From the NCBI GenBank assembly GCA_029012465.1, contig JAQXMD010000022.1:1-60371 (forward strand): DNA of 60,371 nucleotides, read 5' to 3'. This stretch comes from Oscillospiraceae bacterium (GTDB lineage Bacteria > Bacillota > Clostridia > Oscillospirales > Oscillospiraceae). Both the position numbers and the translations under genes were made by a program. This document shows positions 52,961 through 60,371 of this stretch, piece by piece; positions within the stretch are counted from its first letter, which is position 1, and each line of letters starts with the position of its first letter. The notes beneath the pieces are model-generated. The model ran no database searches, was not told the origin of the DNA, and saw only the letters and a list, made by a program, of their open reading frames with translations.

Positions 52961-53557
52961 TCAGAACTCAAGAGATGGATTGTGGTGATAGACATTCTTC
53001 ATATCCAGATCTTCCTTGAGCAGCTCCAAAGCCTCTCCGAACCGCTGGAAATGGACTACCTCCCGGGCACGGAGAAACTTGATAACCCGGTTTACATCAG
53101 GATCATCCGACAGAAGCAGAATGTTGTCATAGGTGGTTCTGGCTTTCTGTTCGGCGCCCATATCCTCCGTGAGATCGGTAATGGGGTCACCCTTTACGCC
53201 GATACTGGCAGCGGTCCAGGGGAAGCCGCTGGCTGCGGTAGGGAATACACCCACGGTATGATCTACAAAATAGGGCGCAAAGGAGCTGTCCTTGATCTGC
53301 TCCTCATCCAGATTCCGGGTGAGCTGATGAACCAGGGTCCCCACCATTTCCAGGTGAGAAAGCTCCTCCGTGCCGATGTCTGTGAGCAGAGCCTTGAGCC
53401 GTGAATTGGGCATGGAAAACCGCTGGGACAGATACCGGAGGGAAGCGCCCAGCTCCCCGTCGGGACCGCCATATTGACTTATGATAATAGACGCCAGCTT
53501 TGGATTGGGCTTTTCGATTTTGATGGGGAACTGCAAACGCTTTTCATAGATAAACAT
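52961..53557 (-). CDS. cotJC: spore coat protein CotJC (manganese catalase family)
   Basis: This 198-residue ferritin-like protein has metal-ligand helices YGGPDGELGASLRYLSQRF, GTEELSHLEMVGTLVHQL and REVVHFQRFGEAL, matching CotJC, a mother-cell coat protein related to manganese catalases. AAGGAGG lies eight bases before the ATG, inside the end of the upstream gene, with only three bases between the two frames. Confidence 0.93.
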   Translation of the reverse strand: MFIYEKRLQFPIKIEKPNPKLASIIISQYGGPDGELGASLRYLSQRFSMPNSRLKALLTDIGTEELSHLEMVGTLVHQLTRNLDEEQIKDSSFAPYFVDHTVGVFPTAASGFPWTAASIGVKGDPITDLTEDMGAEQKARTTYDNILLLSDDPDVNRVIKFLRAREVVHFQRFGEALELLKEDLDMKNVYHHNPSLEF

Positions 53558-53560
53558 AAC

Positions 53561-54043
53561 TCAGTCCTCCTTTTTCATGGGCATATTCCGCTTTTGGGCT
53601 TTGTGCTTTGGAAGATCCCATGGCCATGGGTCGTTTACCCATGTGAAGTCCGTGCCGTCGGCGCTGCTGACCTGTAGTGGACCATAGCGGCGCTCATATT
53701 CTGACATGCCCTCGCAGTAGAGCTTGTTATAGCGGTTGAACAGCTCGCCGGCCTCATGATCCTCCGGGTGGGTGTCCAGATACAGATTCAGCTCATCCAC
53801 CGCGAATCCAAGAGCCATCAGCTCCTGCAGCGGTGTGGGCTGCTCAAACTTTTCGTTGACCATGCCGCGGTAGGGAAGATCGAGACCCGGGAACAGTGTT
53901 CCCTTTGCCAGTCCGTTTTCTGCCGCATAGCTGCCCTCTGTGCTCCGTTGTACCGGGACGTAGGGCACAGCCAGCATCCCACACATGGGCATTTTTCCCG
54001 TGGTGATGGGGTTGCACCCAACCTTTTGCTTGTTCTGATCCAA
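53561..54043 (-). CDS. cotJAB: CotJA-CotJB fusion spore coat protein
   Basis: This 160-residue protein joins a CotJA-like part (residues about 20-62: GMLAVPYVPVQ, GLAKGTLFPGLDLPYRG) to a CotJB part (about 68-150: LQELMALGFAVDELNLYLDT, YERRYGPLQ, WVNDPWPWDL). In Bacillus these are two separate genes, cotJA and cotJB, ahead of cotJC. Order and strand are kept, and cotJC follows by three bases. The start is a TTG at 54043 with AAGGAGG eight bases upstream. It should be made in the mother cell under sigma-E; a CATAACAT -10-like site is upstream but not convincing. Confidence 0.85.
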   Translation of the reverse strand: MDQNKQKVGCNPITTGKMPMCGMLAVPYVPVQRSTEGSYAAENGLAKGTLFPGLDLPYRGMVNEKFEQPTPLQELMALGFAVDELNLYLDTHPEDHEAGELFNRYNKLYCEGMSEYERRYGPLQVSSADGTDFTWVNDPWPWDLPKHKAQKRNMPMKKED

Positions 54044-54110
54044 CAGAAAAACCTCCTTTTCGTTTCTAAACCATGTTATGCGCAGGAAGAAAATCTGTTC
54101 TCCATGGGGG

Positions 54111-54139
54111 TTTGCATTTGCATAAAACTATGCTATAAT
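54111..54139 (+). promoter_or_regulatory. promoter of the membrane protein gene
   Basis: TTTGCA (54111-54116), 17 bases, TATAAT (54134-54139). Confidence 0.5.
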
Positions 54140-54188
54140 ACCCTTATTCTCAAATCGATTTTCTGTTATCCGGAAAGGAACTATTGTC

Positions 54189-54803
54189 ATGGCTCAAAAG
54201 AAACCCGAGTTTTCCGACAGATCCAAAGACGCAAATGTGATGACCAGTACGGATTTCTCCTTTATGCGCCGGTTCTGGTATGCCAGTGTGAAAATCACCG
54301 CCGTCTATCTGATCTACGTTATCCTCACCAGCCAGTTTTCACTGCCGTTGGCTGCGGAGTATTTTGTATCCTTCGTACTGCTGATTCTGTGGATTTACTT
54401 CAACTATACGGATATTTACCGCGCCGCCATGCGGGACTATAATCTGGTAAAATATCAGTACATCCAGTATGATCCCCTCCGGGGCCTGAAAACCGGCCTG
54501 AAGGCGCAGATTCCCGGTGTGGTGCTGGTGCTTCTCATGTGCATCCTGAGCCTTGGCTCCGGTACCTGGTCCGATCTCTGCGGTGTGCTCTGGATCGTGT
54601 TCTACAGCCCCTTTGTGACCTTCGTTGGAGCGATGAAGTCCCTGATTTCCACCTCTGTCTGGGGCTATGCGCCCTTCTATCTGATTCCCATGCTGTTCCA
54701 GCCTGTCATTGGCTATCTGGCCTATAAGAACGGATATAACAATATCGGCATTTTCTATAAGCTGATCTATAAGTCCCGGGATAAAGACAAGCGGCTTCGC
54801 TGA
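54189..54803 (+). CDS. hypothetical polytopic membrane protein
   Basis: This 204-residue protein has a charged N-terminus (residues 1-25) and about four membrane helices (VKITAVYLIYVILTS, FVSFVLLILWIYF, VVLVLLMCILSL, and a pair at about 138-180), ending in a basic tail. I do not recognise the family. AAAGGA lies nine bases before the ATG. It lies between spore coat and cortex genes, but its sigma-A-like promoter does not mark it as a sporulation gene. Confidence 0.7.
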   Translation: MAQKKPEFSDRSKDANVMTSTDFSFMRRFWYASVKITAVYLIYVILTSQFSLPLAAEYFVSFVLLILWIYFNYTDIYRAAMRDYNLVKYQYIQYDPLRGLKTGLKAQIPGVVLVLLMCILSLGSGTWSDLCGVLWIVFYSPFVTFVGAMKSLISTSVWGYAPFYLIPMLFQPVIGYLAYKNGYNNIGIFYKLIYKSRDKDKRLR

Positions 54804-54817
54804 CGCATAAACAGCCC

Positions 54818-54848
54818 ACACCCTCATAAGTATTATGGGGGTGTTTTT
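54818..54848 (+). terminator. hairpin with T-run overlapping the cwlD ribosome site
   Basis: ACACCCTCATAA (54818-54829) pairs with 54833-54844 (one G-T), then TTTTT and at once the cwlD ATG. The only ribosome site for cwlD, GGGGGTG, is inside the 3' arm. Confidence 0.75.
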
Positions 54849-55565
54849 ATGAAGCAAGAGCGCATTCTCTCTGTCCTGTATCTCCTGTCGCTGGTTCTTC
54901 TGGCCGGGTTTGCTCTCCATGGGCTGAATGATAACGGTTCCATTGCGGTGACTGCACCGATTGAACATCCGGTTATCATTCTGGATGCGGGCCACGGCGG
55001 TACAGACGGAGGTGCATCCGGTCCGGATGGCACATGTGAAGACGACCTTAATTTACAGATCGTCAAAAAACTGGACTGTGTGCTGGCACTGATGGGAGAA
55101 AACACCCTTTTGACCAGAACCATGGACACGGATCTTTCTGACCCGGACGCCAGATCCATCTCCCAGAAGAAGGTTACGGACATCCGCAACCGGGTGAAGA
55201 TGATCAACAGCGTCGGGAACGCAGTTCTCATCAGCATCCATCAGAATACCTATCAGGAATCAAAATACCATGGAGCGCAGGTGTTCTACGGCAGGGAAGC
55301 GGGCAGTGAGAATCTGGCAAGAGCAGTCCAGAACAGCATTGCGGAGCATGTGGACACCTCCAATCTCCGTCAGGAAAAGGCAATCTCCCCCGATGTCTAT
55401 TTGATGAAGCATATTACCGTCCCGGGAATCCTTGTGGAATGCGGCTTTTTGACGAATCCCCAGGAGCTTCAGAAGCTGAAGTCTGAAGATTATCAGAAGC
55501 AGCTGGCAGTGGTCATTGGCGTTACCTGTGTAAATCAAATATCCAATACAGCACCGGAAGTATGA
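54849..55565 (+). CDS. cwlD: N-acetylmuramoyl-L-alanine amidase, CwlD type
   Basis: This 238-residue amidase has an N-terminal membrane/signal helix (residues 6-24) and an Amidase_3 domain: zinc ligands in LDAGHGG, GTCEDDLNLQI and SIHQN, and catalytic Glu in VECGFLTNP. CwlD with PdaA makes muramic-lactam in the spore cortex. The small size and lack of wall-binding repeats fit CwlD. Its ribosome site is sequestered in the hairpin at 54818. radA follows after 16 bases. Confidence 0.88.
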   Translation: MKQERILSVLYLLSLVLLAGFALHGLNDNGSIAVTAPIEHPVIILDAGHGGTDGGASGPDGTCEDDLNLQIVKKLDCVLALMGENTLLTRTMDTDLSDPDARSISQKKVTDIRNRVKMINSVGNAVLISIHQNTYQESKYHGAQVFYGREAGSENLARAVQNSIAEHVDTSNLRQEKAISPDVYLMKHITVPGILVECGFLTNPQELQKLKSEDYQKQLAVVIGVTCVNQISNTAPEV

Positions 55566-55581
55566 TAATGAGGAATGATCT

Positions 55582-56937
55582 ATGAAAGAAAAAACCGTTT
55601 TTTATTGCACCTCCTGCGGAAATGAAACCATGAAGTGGCAGGGACGCTGCCCCGCCTGCGGTCAGTGGAACACCATTGTGGAACACAAGCCAACGGTTAC
55701 GAAGGGGAAAGCCACTGCCCGAACCGGCGCCCACAGACAGCCCAAAACCCTGAAGGAGGTCTCCACCGCCGACGAGGCCCGCTTCTCCACCGGCATGGCA
55801 GAGCTGGACCGGGTGCTGGGGGGCGGCGCTGTCCGGGGTTCTCTGGTGCTTGTGGGCGGCGCTCCGGGCATCGGCAAATCCACGCTGCTGCTCCAGCTGT
55901 CCGCCTATGTATGCAGAAGCCTCCGGGTTCTTTATGTTTCCGGTGAGGAATCCGAAACTCAGATCAAAATGCGGGCCGTGCGGCTTGGCATTCAGGGGGA
56001 TGGCCTCTATGTGCTTTCGGAAACGGCCATGGAGGACATCTTGCAGACCGTTGACGAGTTAAAGCCCGATGTGCTGGTCATTGACTCCATTCAAACCCTG
56101 TATGCCCAGGAGGGGTCCTCCGCGCCCGGCAGCATCACCCAGGTGAAGGAGTGTACCATGACCCTGATGCAGCTGGCAAAGGTCCATGGTATTACAGTCT
56201 TTGTTGTGGGACACATCAACAAGGAAGGTTCCATTGCCGGTCCCAAAGTGCTGGAGCATATGGTGGACTGTGTGCTCTACTTTGAAGGAGATCGGAACAC
56301 CTCCTACCGGCTCATCAGCGCGGCCAAGAATCGCTTCGGCTCCACTAATGAGCTGGGTGTCTTTGATATGCGGGAGGGGGGCTTGACGGAGGTGGAAAAC
56401 CCCTCGGAAATGCTCCTGTCCGGCAGACCCAGAAACGCCCCGGGCACCTGTGTGGCCTGTGCCATGGAGGGCACACGGCCTATTCTGGCGGAGGTGCAGG
56501 CGCTGGTGGTCTCCTCCAGCTTCAATACCCCCAGAAGAACCACAGACGGCTTTGATTTCAACCGGGCCACCCTTTTGATGGCGGTGCTGGACAAGCGGGG
56601 AGGGCTGAAGCTCAGCGGCTGTGACGGCTATATCAACGTCATTGGCGGATTGAATATTTCCGAGCCTGCGGCGGATCTGCCCCTTGTGATGGCGGTGGCC
56701 TCCAGCTTCCGGGATAAGCCCATTCCCGGAGATGTGGCCGCCATCGGCGAGGTGGGACTCACCGGTGAAATCCGGGCGGTGAACCAGCTGGAGCTGCGTC
56801 TTGGCGAGCTCTCCCGGCTTGGTTTCCGCCGGGTGCTGATTCCCTATCAGGGAAGCGGAAAGATCCTTCCTCCGGAGGGCATGGAACTGCTTCGGGTAAA
56901 GAACATCCGGCAGGCCATTGACGCCATATTGGAATAA
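55582..56937 (+). CDS. radA: DNA repair protein RadA (Sms)
   Basis: This 451-residue protein has an N-terminal zinc finger (YCTSCGNETMKWQGRCPACG), RecA-like core with Walker A GGAPGIGKST, the KNRFG motif (AAKNRFGSTNELGVF) and a Lon-protease-like C-terminus (EVGLTGEIRAV). It helps branch migration in recombination. GAGGAATG-like GAGG lies about nine bases before the ATG. It is probably cotranscribed with cwlD. Confidence 0.96.
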   Translation: MKEKTVFYCTSCGNETMKWQGRCPACGQWNTIVEHKPTVTKGKATARTGAHRQPKTLKEVSTADEARFSTGMAELDRVLGGGAVRGSLVLVGGAPGIGKSTLLLQLSAYVCRSLRVLYVSGEESETQIKMRAVRLGIQGDGLYVLSETAMEDILQTVDELKPDVLVIDSIQTLYAQEGSSAPGSITQVKECTMTLMQLAKVHGITVFVVGHINKEGSIAGPKVLEHMVDCVLYFEGDRNTSYRLISAAKNRFGSTNELGVFDMREGGLTEVENPSEMLLSGRPRNAPGTCVACAMEGTRPILAEVQALVVSSSFNTPRRTTDGFDFNRATLLMAVLDKRGGLKLSGCDGYINVIGGLNISEPAADLPLVMAVASSFRDKPIPGDVAAIGEVGLTGEIRAVNQLELRLGELSRLGFRRVLIPYQGSGKILPPEGMELLRVKNIRQAIDAILE

Positions 56938-56946
56938 GCGAACTCA

Positions 56947-56986
56947 GAAGCGACCGCCGGTCTTGGATCGGCCGGTCGCTTTTTTC
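56947..56986 (+). terminator. terminator of radA
   Basis: AAGCGACCG and its complement CGGTCGCTT (56948-56981) flank an inner GCCGGT/ATCGGC stem; six T follow. Confidence 0.88.
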
Positions 56987-57034
56987 GCTGTCTGTTAGGA
57001 GAAAATAGTTTTTTGCGATTTTCTTAAAAAGCCC

Positions 57035-57063
57035 TTGACAATCCAATCAACGTCATATATACT
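57035..57063 (+). promoter_or_regulatory. promoter of psuK-psuG
   Basis: TTGACA (57035-57040), 17 bases, TATACT (57058-57063), 54 bases before the ATG. Confidence 0.8.
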
Positions 57064-57116
57064 AAGCACGTGATTACAGAATATAAAGAATAGCTTATAT
57101 CAATAGGGGGTGCAGC

Positions 57117-58202
57117 ATGACACAAAGAGAGCGTCAAATCCTTCGCTGGATCGAGGAAAACCCCATGATCTCTCAGCAGGAGCTGGCCGATAAGGCGGGC
57201 ATTACCCGTTCTTCCGCCTCTGTTCATATCTCCAATCTGATGAAAAAGGGCTACATCGCCGGAAAGGGCTATGTGCTCCGGTCGGGAACCTATGTGGTGG
57301 TGGTCGGCGGTGTCAATATGGATATTGGCGGATGCAGCGATGCGGCGCTGATTCCCAGAGATTCCAACCCCGGTCAGGTTCGCATGAGCGTTGGCGGCGT
57401 TGGCCGGAACATTGCCCACAACATCAGTCTCCTTGGCATGGATGCCCGGATGCTCAGCGCCATTGGCGATGACATCAACGGAGAAAAAATTGCAGCATCC
57501 TGTACCGCTGCCGGACTGGATTTTTCACGGGTGCGAACTGTCCGGGGAGGCGCAACCTCCACCTATCTGTTCATCACCGGACCGGAAGGGGACATGGAGC
57601 TGGCGGTCAGCGATATGGAAATCTGTAAGCAGATTTCTCCGGAGTATCTGGAACGGAATCTGAACCTGATGAATTCCGCCCAACTGGTTGTTGTGGACAC
57701 CAATCTGCCCCAGGAAACCCTTCAGTTTATCGCGGAGCATGTGACCCAGCCGATTTTTGCCGATCCGGTTTCCGTGACCAAGGCGGAAAAGCTCCGGCCC
57801 ATTCTGGGTAAGCTCCACACCCTCAAGCCCAATCTCATCGAGGCGGAGCTGCTGTCCGGGGTGAAAATTACTTCAAAAGAAGATTTGGAACGGGCTGCGG
57901 ATGTGCTGCTCTCCACAGGACTACACCGGGTGTTTATCTCCCTTGGGGGTAACGGCGTATTTGCCGCGGACCACAGGGAAAAGCTGATCCTTCCCTGCAT
58001 CAAGGCGCAGATGCGGAACGCCACCGGAGCAGGGGATGCCTTTGTGGCCGGATTGGTCTGGGCATATCTTCAGGGCAGTGACCTGAAAACCTCAACTCTG
58101 GCCGGTTCCGCTGCCGCAGCCATTGCCATTGAAGGCATACACACCATTAACGAAGACCTTTCAGAAAAAAATCTGATTACACGAATGAATATGGAGGAAT
58201 GA
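57117..58202 (+). CDS. psuK: PfkB-family kinase with N-terminal helix-turn-helix, probable pseudouridine kinase
   Basis: This 361-residue protein begins with a winged-helix (MTQRERQILRWIEENPMISQ, ITRSSASVHISNLMKKG; residues 1-60) fused to a PfkB kinase (VVVVGGVNMDIGG, GGVGRNIAHNISLLG, LKPNLIEAELLSG, catalytic NATGAGDAFVAG). The neighbour psuG, three bases downstream, supports phosphorylation of pseudouridine at O5'. The helix-turn-helix suggests it also controls its own operon, inducer unknown. An HTH-PfkB layout is known from E. coli YeiI. GGGGG lies near the ATG. Confidence 0.87.
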   Translation: MTQRERQILRWIEENPMISQQELADKAGITRSSASVHISNLMKKGYIAGKGYVLRSGTYVVVVGGVNMDIGGCSDAALIPRDSNPGQVRMSVGGVGRNIAHNISLLGMDARMLSAIGDDINGEKIAASCTAAGLDFSRVRTVRGGATSTYLFITGPEGDMELAVSDMEICKQISPEYLERNLNLMNSAQLVVVDTNLPQETLQFIAEHVTQPIFADPVSVTKAEKLRPILGKLHTLKPNLIEAELLSGVKITSKEDLERAADVLLSTGLHRVFISLGGNGVFAADHREKLILPCIKAQMRNATGAGDAFVAGLVWAYLQGSDLKTSTLAGSAAAAIAIEGIHTINEDLSEKNLITRMNMEE

Positions 58203-58205
58203 ATT

Positions 58206-59126
58206 ATGAATCTCAATCGCTATCTTGACGTAAATCCTGAGGTTGCCGCTGCCATTGCAGAGGGCCGTCCCGTTGTGGCGCTGGAGTCTACCATCATCTC
58301 CCACGGCATGCCCTATCCCCAGAATGTGGAGACTGCACTGAATGTGGAAAAAATCATCCGTGACAACGGTGCGGTTCCCGCCACCATCGCCATCATCGGC
58401 GGCCGCCTGAAGGCCGGTCTCACCGCCGAGGAGATCGAGTATTTTGGCAAAAAGGGTCAGGCAATCGCCAAGGCTTCCCGTCGTGACCTTGCAGCTCTGG
58501 TTGCCAAGGGTGAGGACGGCGCCACCACCGTTACCACCACCATGATAATTGCGCACATGGCAGGCATTCAGATTTTCGCCACCGGCGGTATCGGCGGCGT
58601 CCACAGAGGCGCAGAGACCACCATGGACATCTCCGCTGATCTGGAGGAACTGGCCTCCACCCCCGTGATGGTGGTTTGCGCCGGTGCAAAGTCCATTCTG
58701 GATCTGGGCCTGACTCTGGAGTATCTGGAGACCCACGGTGTTCCCGTCATTGGCTACGGCACCGACGAGCTGCCTGCCTTCTACACCCGGAAGAGCGGCT
58801 TCAGTGTGGACTACCGGATGGACACCCCCGAGGAGCTGGCAAAGACCTTCCATGTGCAGCGTGAGCTGGGCTTGAAGGGCGGCATTCTGGTCACAAACCC
58901 CATTCCCGAGGAATATTCCATGGAGCCTGCTGTCATCAACGCTGCCATTGACGAGGCCATTCGTCAGGCTGAGGAGAACGGCATTCATGGCAAGGCCTCC
59001 ACGCCCTTCCTGCTGGCCAAGGTCAAGGAGCTCACCGGCGGCGACAGCCTGGATTCCAACATCCAGCTGGTCTACAACAACGCCGCGCTGGCAGCCAGGA
59101 CTGCCGCAATCCTCTGCACCCTCTAA
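58206..59126 (+). CDS. psuG: pseudouridine-5'-phosphate glycosidase
   Basis: This 306-residue enzyme splits pseudouridine 5'-phosphate to uracil and ribose 5-phosphate. It has VALESTIISHGMPYPQN, FATGGIGGVHRGAETTMDIS, and catalytic Lys in CAGAKSILDLGLTLEYLET. Length is normal. It follows psuK by three bases and ends before a strong terminator, so the pair forms a nucleoside salvage operon. Confidence 0.96.
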   Translation: MNLNRYLDVNPEVAAAIAEGRPVVALESTIISHGMPYPQNVETALNVEKIIRDNGAVPATIAIIGGRLKAGLTAEEIEYFGKKGQAIAKASRRDLAALVAKGEDGATTVTTTMIIAHMAGIQIFATGGIGGVHRGAETTMDISADLEELASTPVMVVCAGAKSILDLGLTLEYLETHGVPVIGYGTDELPAFYTRKSGFSVDYRMDTPEELAKTFHVQRELGLKGGILVTNPIPEEYSMEPAVINAAIDEAIRQAEENGIHGKASTPFLLAKVKELTGGDSLDSNIQLVYNNAALAARTAAILCTL

Positions 59127-59138
59127 TAAAAAAGCTTT

Positions 59139-59170
59139 GCCGCTGCATCGATTCGGTGCAGCGGCTTTTT
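59139..59170 (+). terminator. terminator of psuG
   Basis: GCCGCTGCA (59139-59147) pairs exactly with 59157-59165, then TTTTT. Confidence 0.9.
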
Positions 59171-59186
59171 GCGTGAATTCGCGGAA

Positions 59187-59215
59187 TTGACACTTTGTTG
59201 TGTATTTTGTATAAT
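59187..59215 (+). promoter_or_regulatory. consensus sigma-A promoter of the S51 peptidase gene
   Basis: TTGACA (59187-59192), exactly 17 bases, TATAAT (59210-59215): a perfect match to consensus. Confidence 0.88.
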
Positions 59216-59248
59216 ATTAAAGAAGAAAAGGGGAGAGGAGGACGTTCC

Positions 59249-59917
59249 TTGAACAATGTCCTTTTGAATATCTATGAATTTGATGCGCCCTGGGCCTATG
59301 AAACTCTGAAACATGTGCTTCTTCCCGGGATGAAGGTGGCTGTACTGACCATGAGCCACGGGGATGAAATTCCAAACGCGGATGTCTGGGAGAGTCTCTA
59401 TCTTCCCGGCGGAAAAATCTACGAAGTATTGACCCACACCTTCGCCGCCTACGGAATTCCGGCCGAACATGTGACCTTTCTCAGCTGGTTTCACCATGAT
59501 GGTGCGTATGCCAGAAAGGTACTCTCCGAATCCGACGCTCTGTTTATGACCGGCGGACTGCCTGACCGTTTCTGTGACAGGATTCGCCGGTGGGGCATTG
59601 AAAAGGATATTCGCGCCTTTGGCGGTGTAGTCATCGGGGTCAGCGCCGGAGCCATGATGCAGATGAAGGAATACCACATCACCCCCGACGAGGATTACGA
59701 CAGCTATGGGTACTATGAGGGCCTTGGGCTGCTGGATGGATTTGAACCGGAGGTGCATTTCTGCAATTCCGAAGTCCAGCGGGAGAGCATTGCCCGGTAT
59801 TTGTCTGAGCGGACAAAGCCTGTCTATGCCATGACCAATCAGGGCGGACTGCTGGTGGAGGATGGAAAAATCACCATGCTTGGAGATGTGACCCGTTTTC
59901 CGGAGGAACAGTCATGA
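59249..59917 (+). CDS. S51-family (dipeptidase E/cyanophycinase-like) peptidase
   Basis: This 222-residue protein has the Ser-nucleophile elbow VIGVSAGAMMQM and DALFMTGGLPDRF, typical of the class I glutamine amidotransferase-like S51 peptidases (dipeptidase E, cyanophycinase). It likely hydrolyses Asp-type peptides, but the exact substrate is open. The start is a TTG at 59249 with GAGGAGG seven bases upstream; no closer in-frame ATG exists. It overlaps the acyltransferase start by four bases (ATGA). Confidence 0.82.
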   Translation: MNNVLLNIYEFDAPWAYETLKHVLLPGMKVAVLTMSHGDEIPNADVWESLYLPGGKIYEVLTHTFAAYGIPAEHVTFLSWFHHDGAYARKVLSESDALFMTGGLPDRFCDRIRRWGIEKDIRAFGGVVIGVSAGAMMQMKEYHITPDEDYDSYGYYEGLGLLDGFEPEVHFCNSEVQRESIARYLSERTKPVYAMTNQGGLLVEDGKITMLGDVTRFPEEQS

Positions 59918-60371
59918 AAACCAAAAAGGTTGAATATGAGATTTTGCGGTGTATCAGCATTCTGCTGGTGATCTATGCCCACACCTCCTATCGGGGCTTT
60001 GAGCTGTATACCATTTCGGGCACATCTGGGCTGAACTATTCGGTCAGTCTGCTGATGGCTGGCCTCTGTAAAATGTGTATTCCCCTGTTCTTTATGATTT
60101 CCGGCGGCTTTCTGCTGCATAGGAATGAACCGCTTTCGGTGGTTCTCAAAAAGCGGGTGCTCAAGATATTCCTGACACTTATCATTTTTTCTGTGATTCA
60201 GTATTTTTATCGTGCTTGTCGGGACTTCTACCCGGAGCCGGGCATTCATCATTTTTTCCAGCTGCTGTGGCAGGATGGCTCCAGCATTCCATACTGGTAT
60301 CTGTATGCCCATCTTTCCCTGATGCTGATGCTGCCCTTCCTCAGGCCTATGGTACAGGGCATGTCTGACCG
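59914..60371 (+). CDS. acyltransferase family 3 membrane protein, N-terminal part
   Basis: The frame from ATG 59914 stays open for 152 codons to the right edge. It reads VEYEILRCISILLVIYAHTS, the helix-1 pattern with the conserved Arg and His of acyltransferase-3 (OafA/WecH-like) proteins, then CIPLFFMISGGFLL and WYLYAHLSLMLMLPFLRPM. These proteins O-acetylate sugars on surface polymers. CGGAGG lies eight bases before the ATG, which overlaps the peptidase stop. The C-terminus is outside the window. Confidence 0.85.
   Translation, partial: MKTKKVEYEILRCISILLVIYAHTSYRGFELYTISGTSGLNYSVSLLMAGLCKMCIPLFFMISGGFLLHRNEPLSVVLKKRVLKIFLTLIIFSVIQYFYRACRDFYPEPGIHHFFQLLWQDGSSIPYWYLYAHLSLMLMLPFLRPMVQGMSD

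Overview
The window looks like a chromosomal segment of a spore-forming, low-redundancy Firmicute of class Clostridia, most like the Oscillospiraceae/Ruminococcaceae of the gut. The basis is gene content: spoIIR, spoVAD/spoVAE, cwlD and cotJ spore genes, addAB, many strong Shine-Dalgarno sites (AGGAGG), sigma-A promoters of TTGACA-17-TATAAT type, and frequent TTG/GTG starts. Genus assignment is inference from memory and no search was run. Almost everything is core-type genome; no insertion sequence, prophage, CRISPR array or rRNA operon was seen.

Layout. 1-5300: a cut-off unknown gene, a gene remnant, a secreted beta-helix surface protein, a GH31 alpha-glucosidase and a small damaged-looking gene. 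5322-10080: a heterodimeric ABC exporter plus a LytTR response regulator, read leftward behind a promoter, a 26-codon leader peptide and an intrinsic terminator, which together look like a transcription attenuator. 10147-16408: MalY-type aminotransferase, tRNA-Pro(GGG), SpoU-type RNA methylase, nitroreductase, tRNA-Leu(CAG), DegV protein, CapA-like protein and a DUF378 membrane protein. 16498-23051: a leftward F-type ATP synthase operon (I-like, a, c, b, delta-alpha, gamma, beta, epsilon) in which delta and alpha are one continuous protein. 23402-35403: rightward Lrp regulator, aminotransferase, DUF1015, ispE, spoIIR, addB, addA and a HAD phosphatase. 35466-38035: leftward spore genes spoVAD-spoVAE, a tiny Q/N-rich repeat protein and a rhomboid-like protein with a zinc-ribbon tail. 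38250-41774: ahcY, a small membrane protein, tRNA-Leu(GAG), an array of short hairpins, and three small proteins. 41956-49219: dicarboxylate symporter, CapD-type sugar dehydratase, VanW protein, WYL regulator and metallophosphoesterase. 49498-54803: Na/Pi transporter, a polysaccharide deacetylase split by one in-frame TAG, a cotJ operon whose first gene is a CotJA-CotJB fusion, and a membrane protein. 54849-60371: cwlD, radA, psuK-psuG, an S51-family peptidase and the start of an acyltransferase.

The most unusual items are the delta-alpha ATP synthase fusion, the leader-peptide attenuator ahead of the ABC exporter, the CotJA-CotJB fusion, the 39-residue Q/N repeat protein next to spoVA, the nested hairpin array after tRNA-Leu(GAG), and the amber-interrupted deacetylase. 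Regulatory sites were found by eye against consensus and are predictions.
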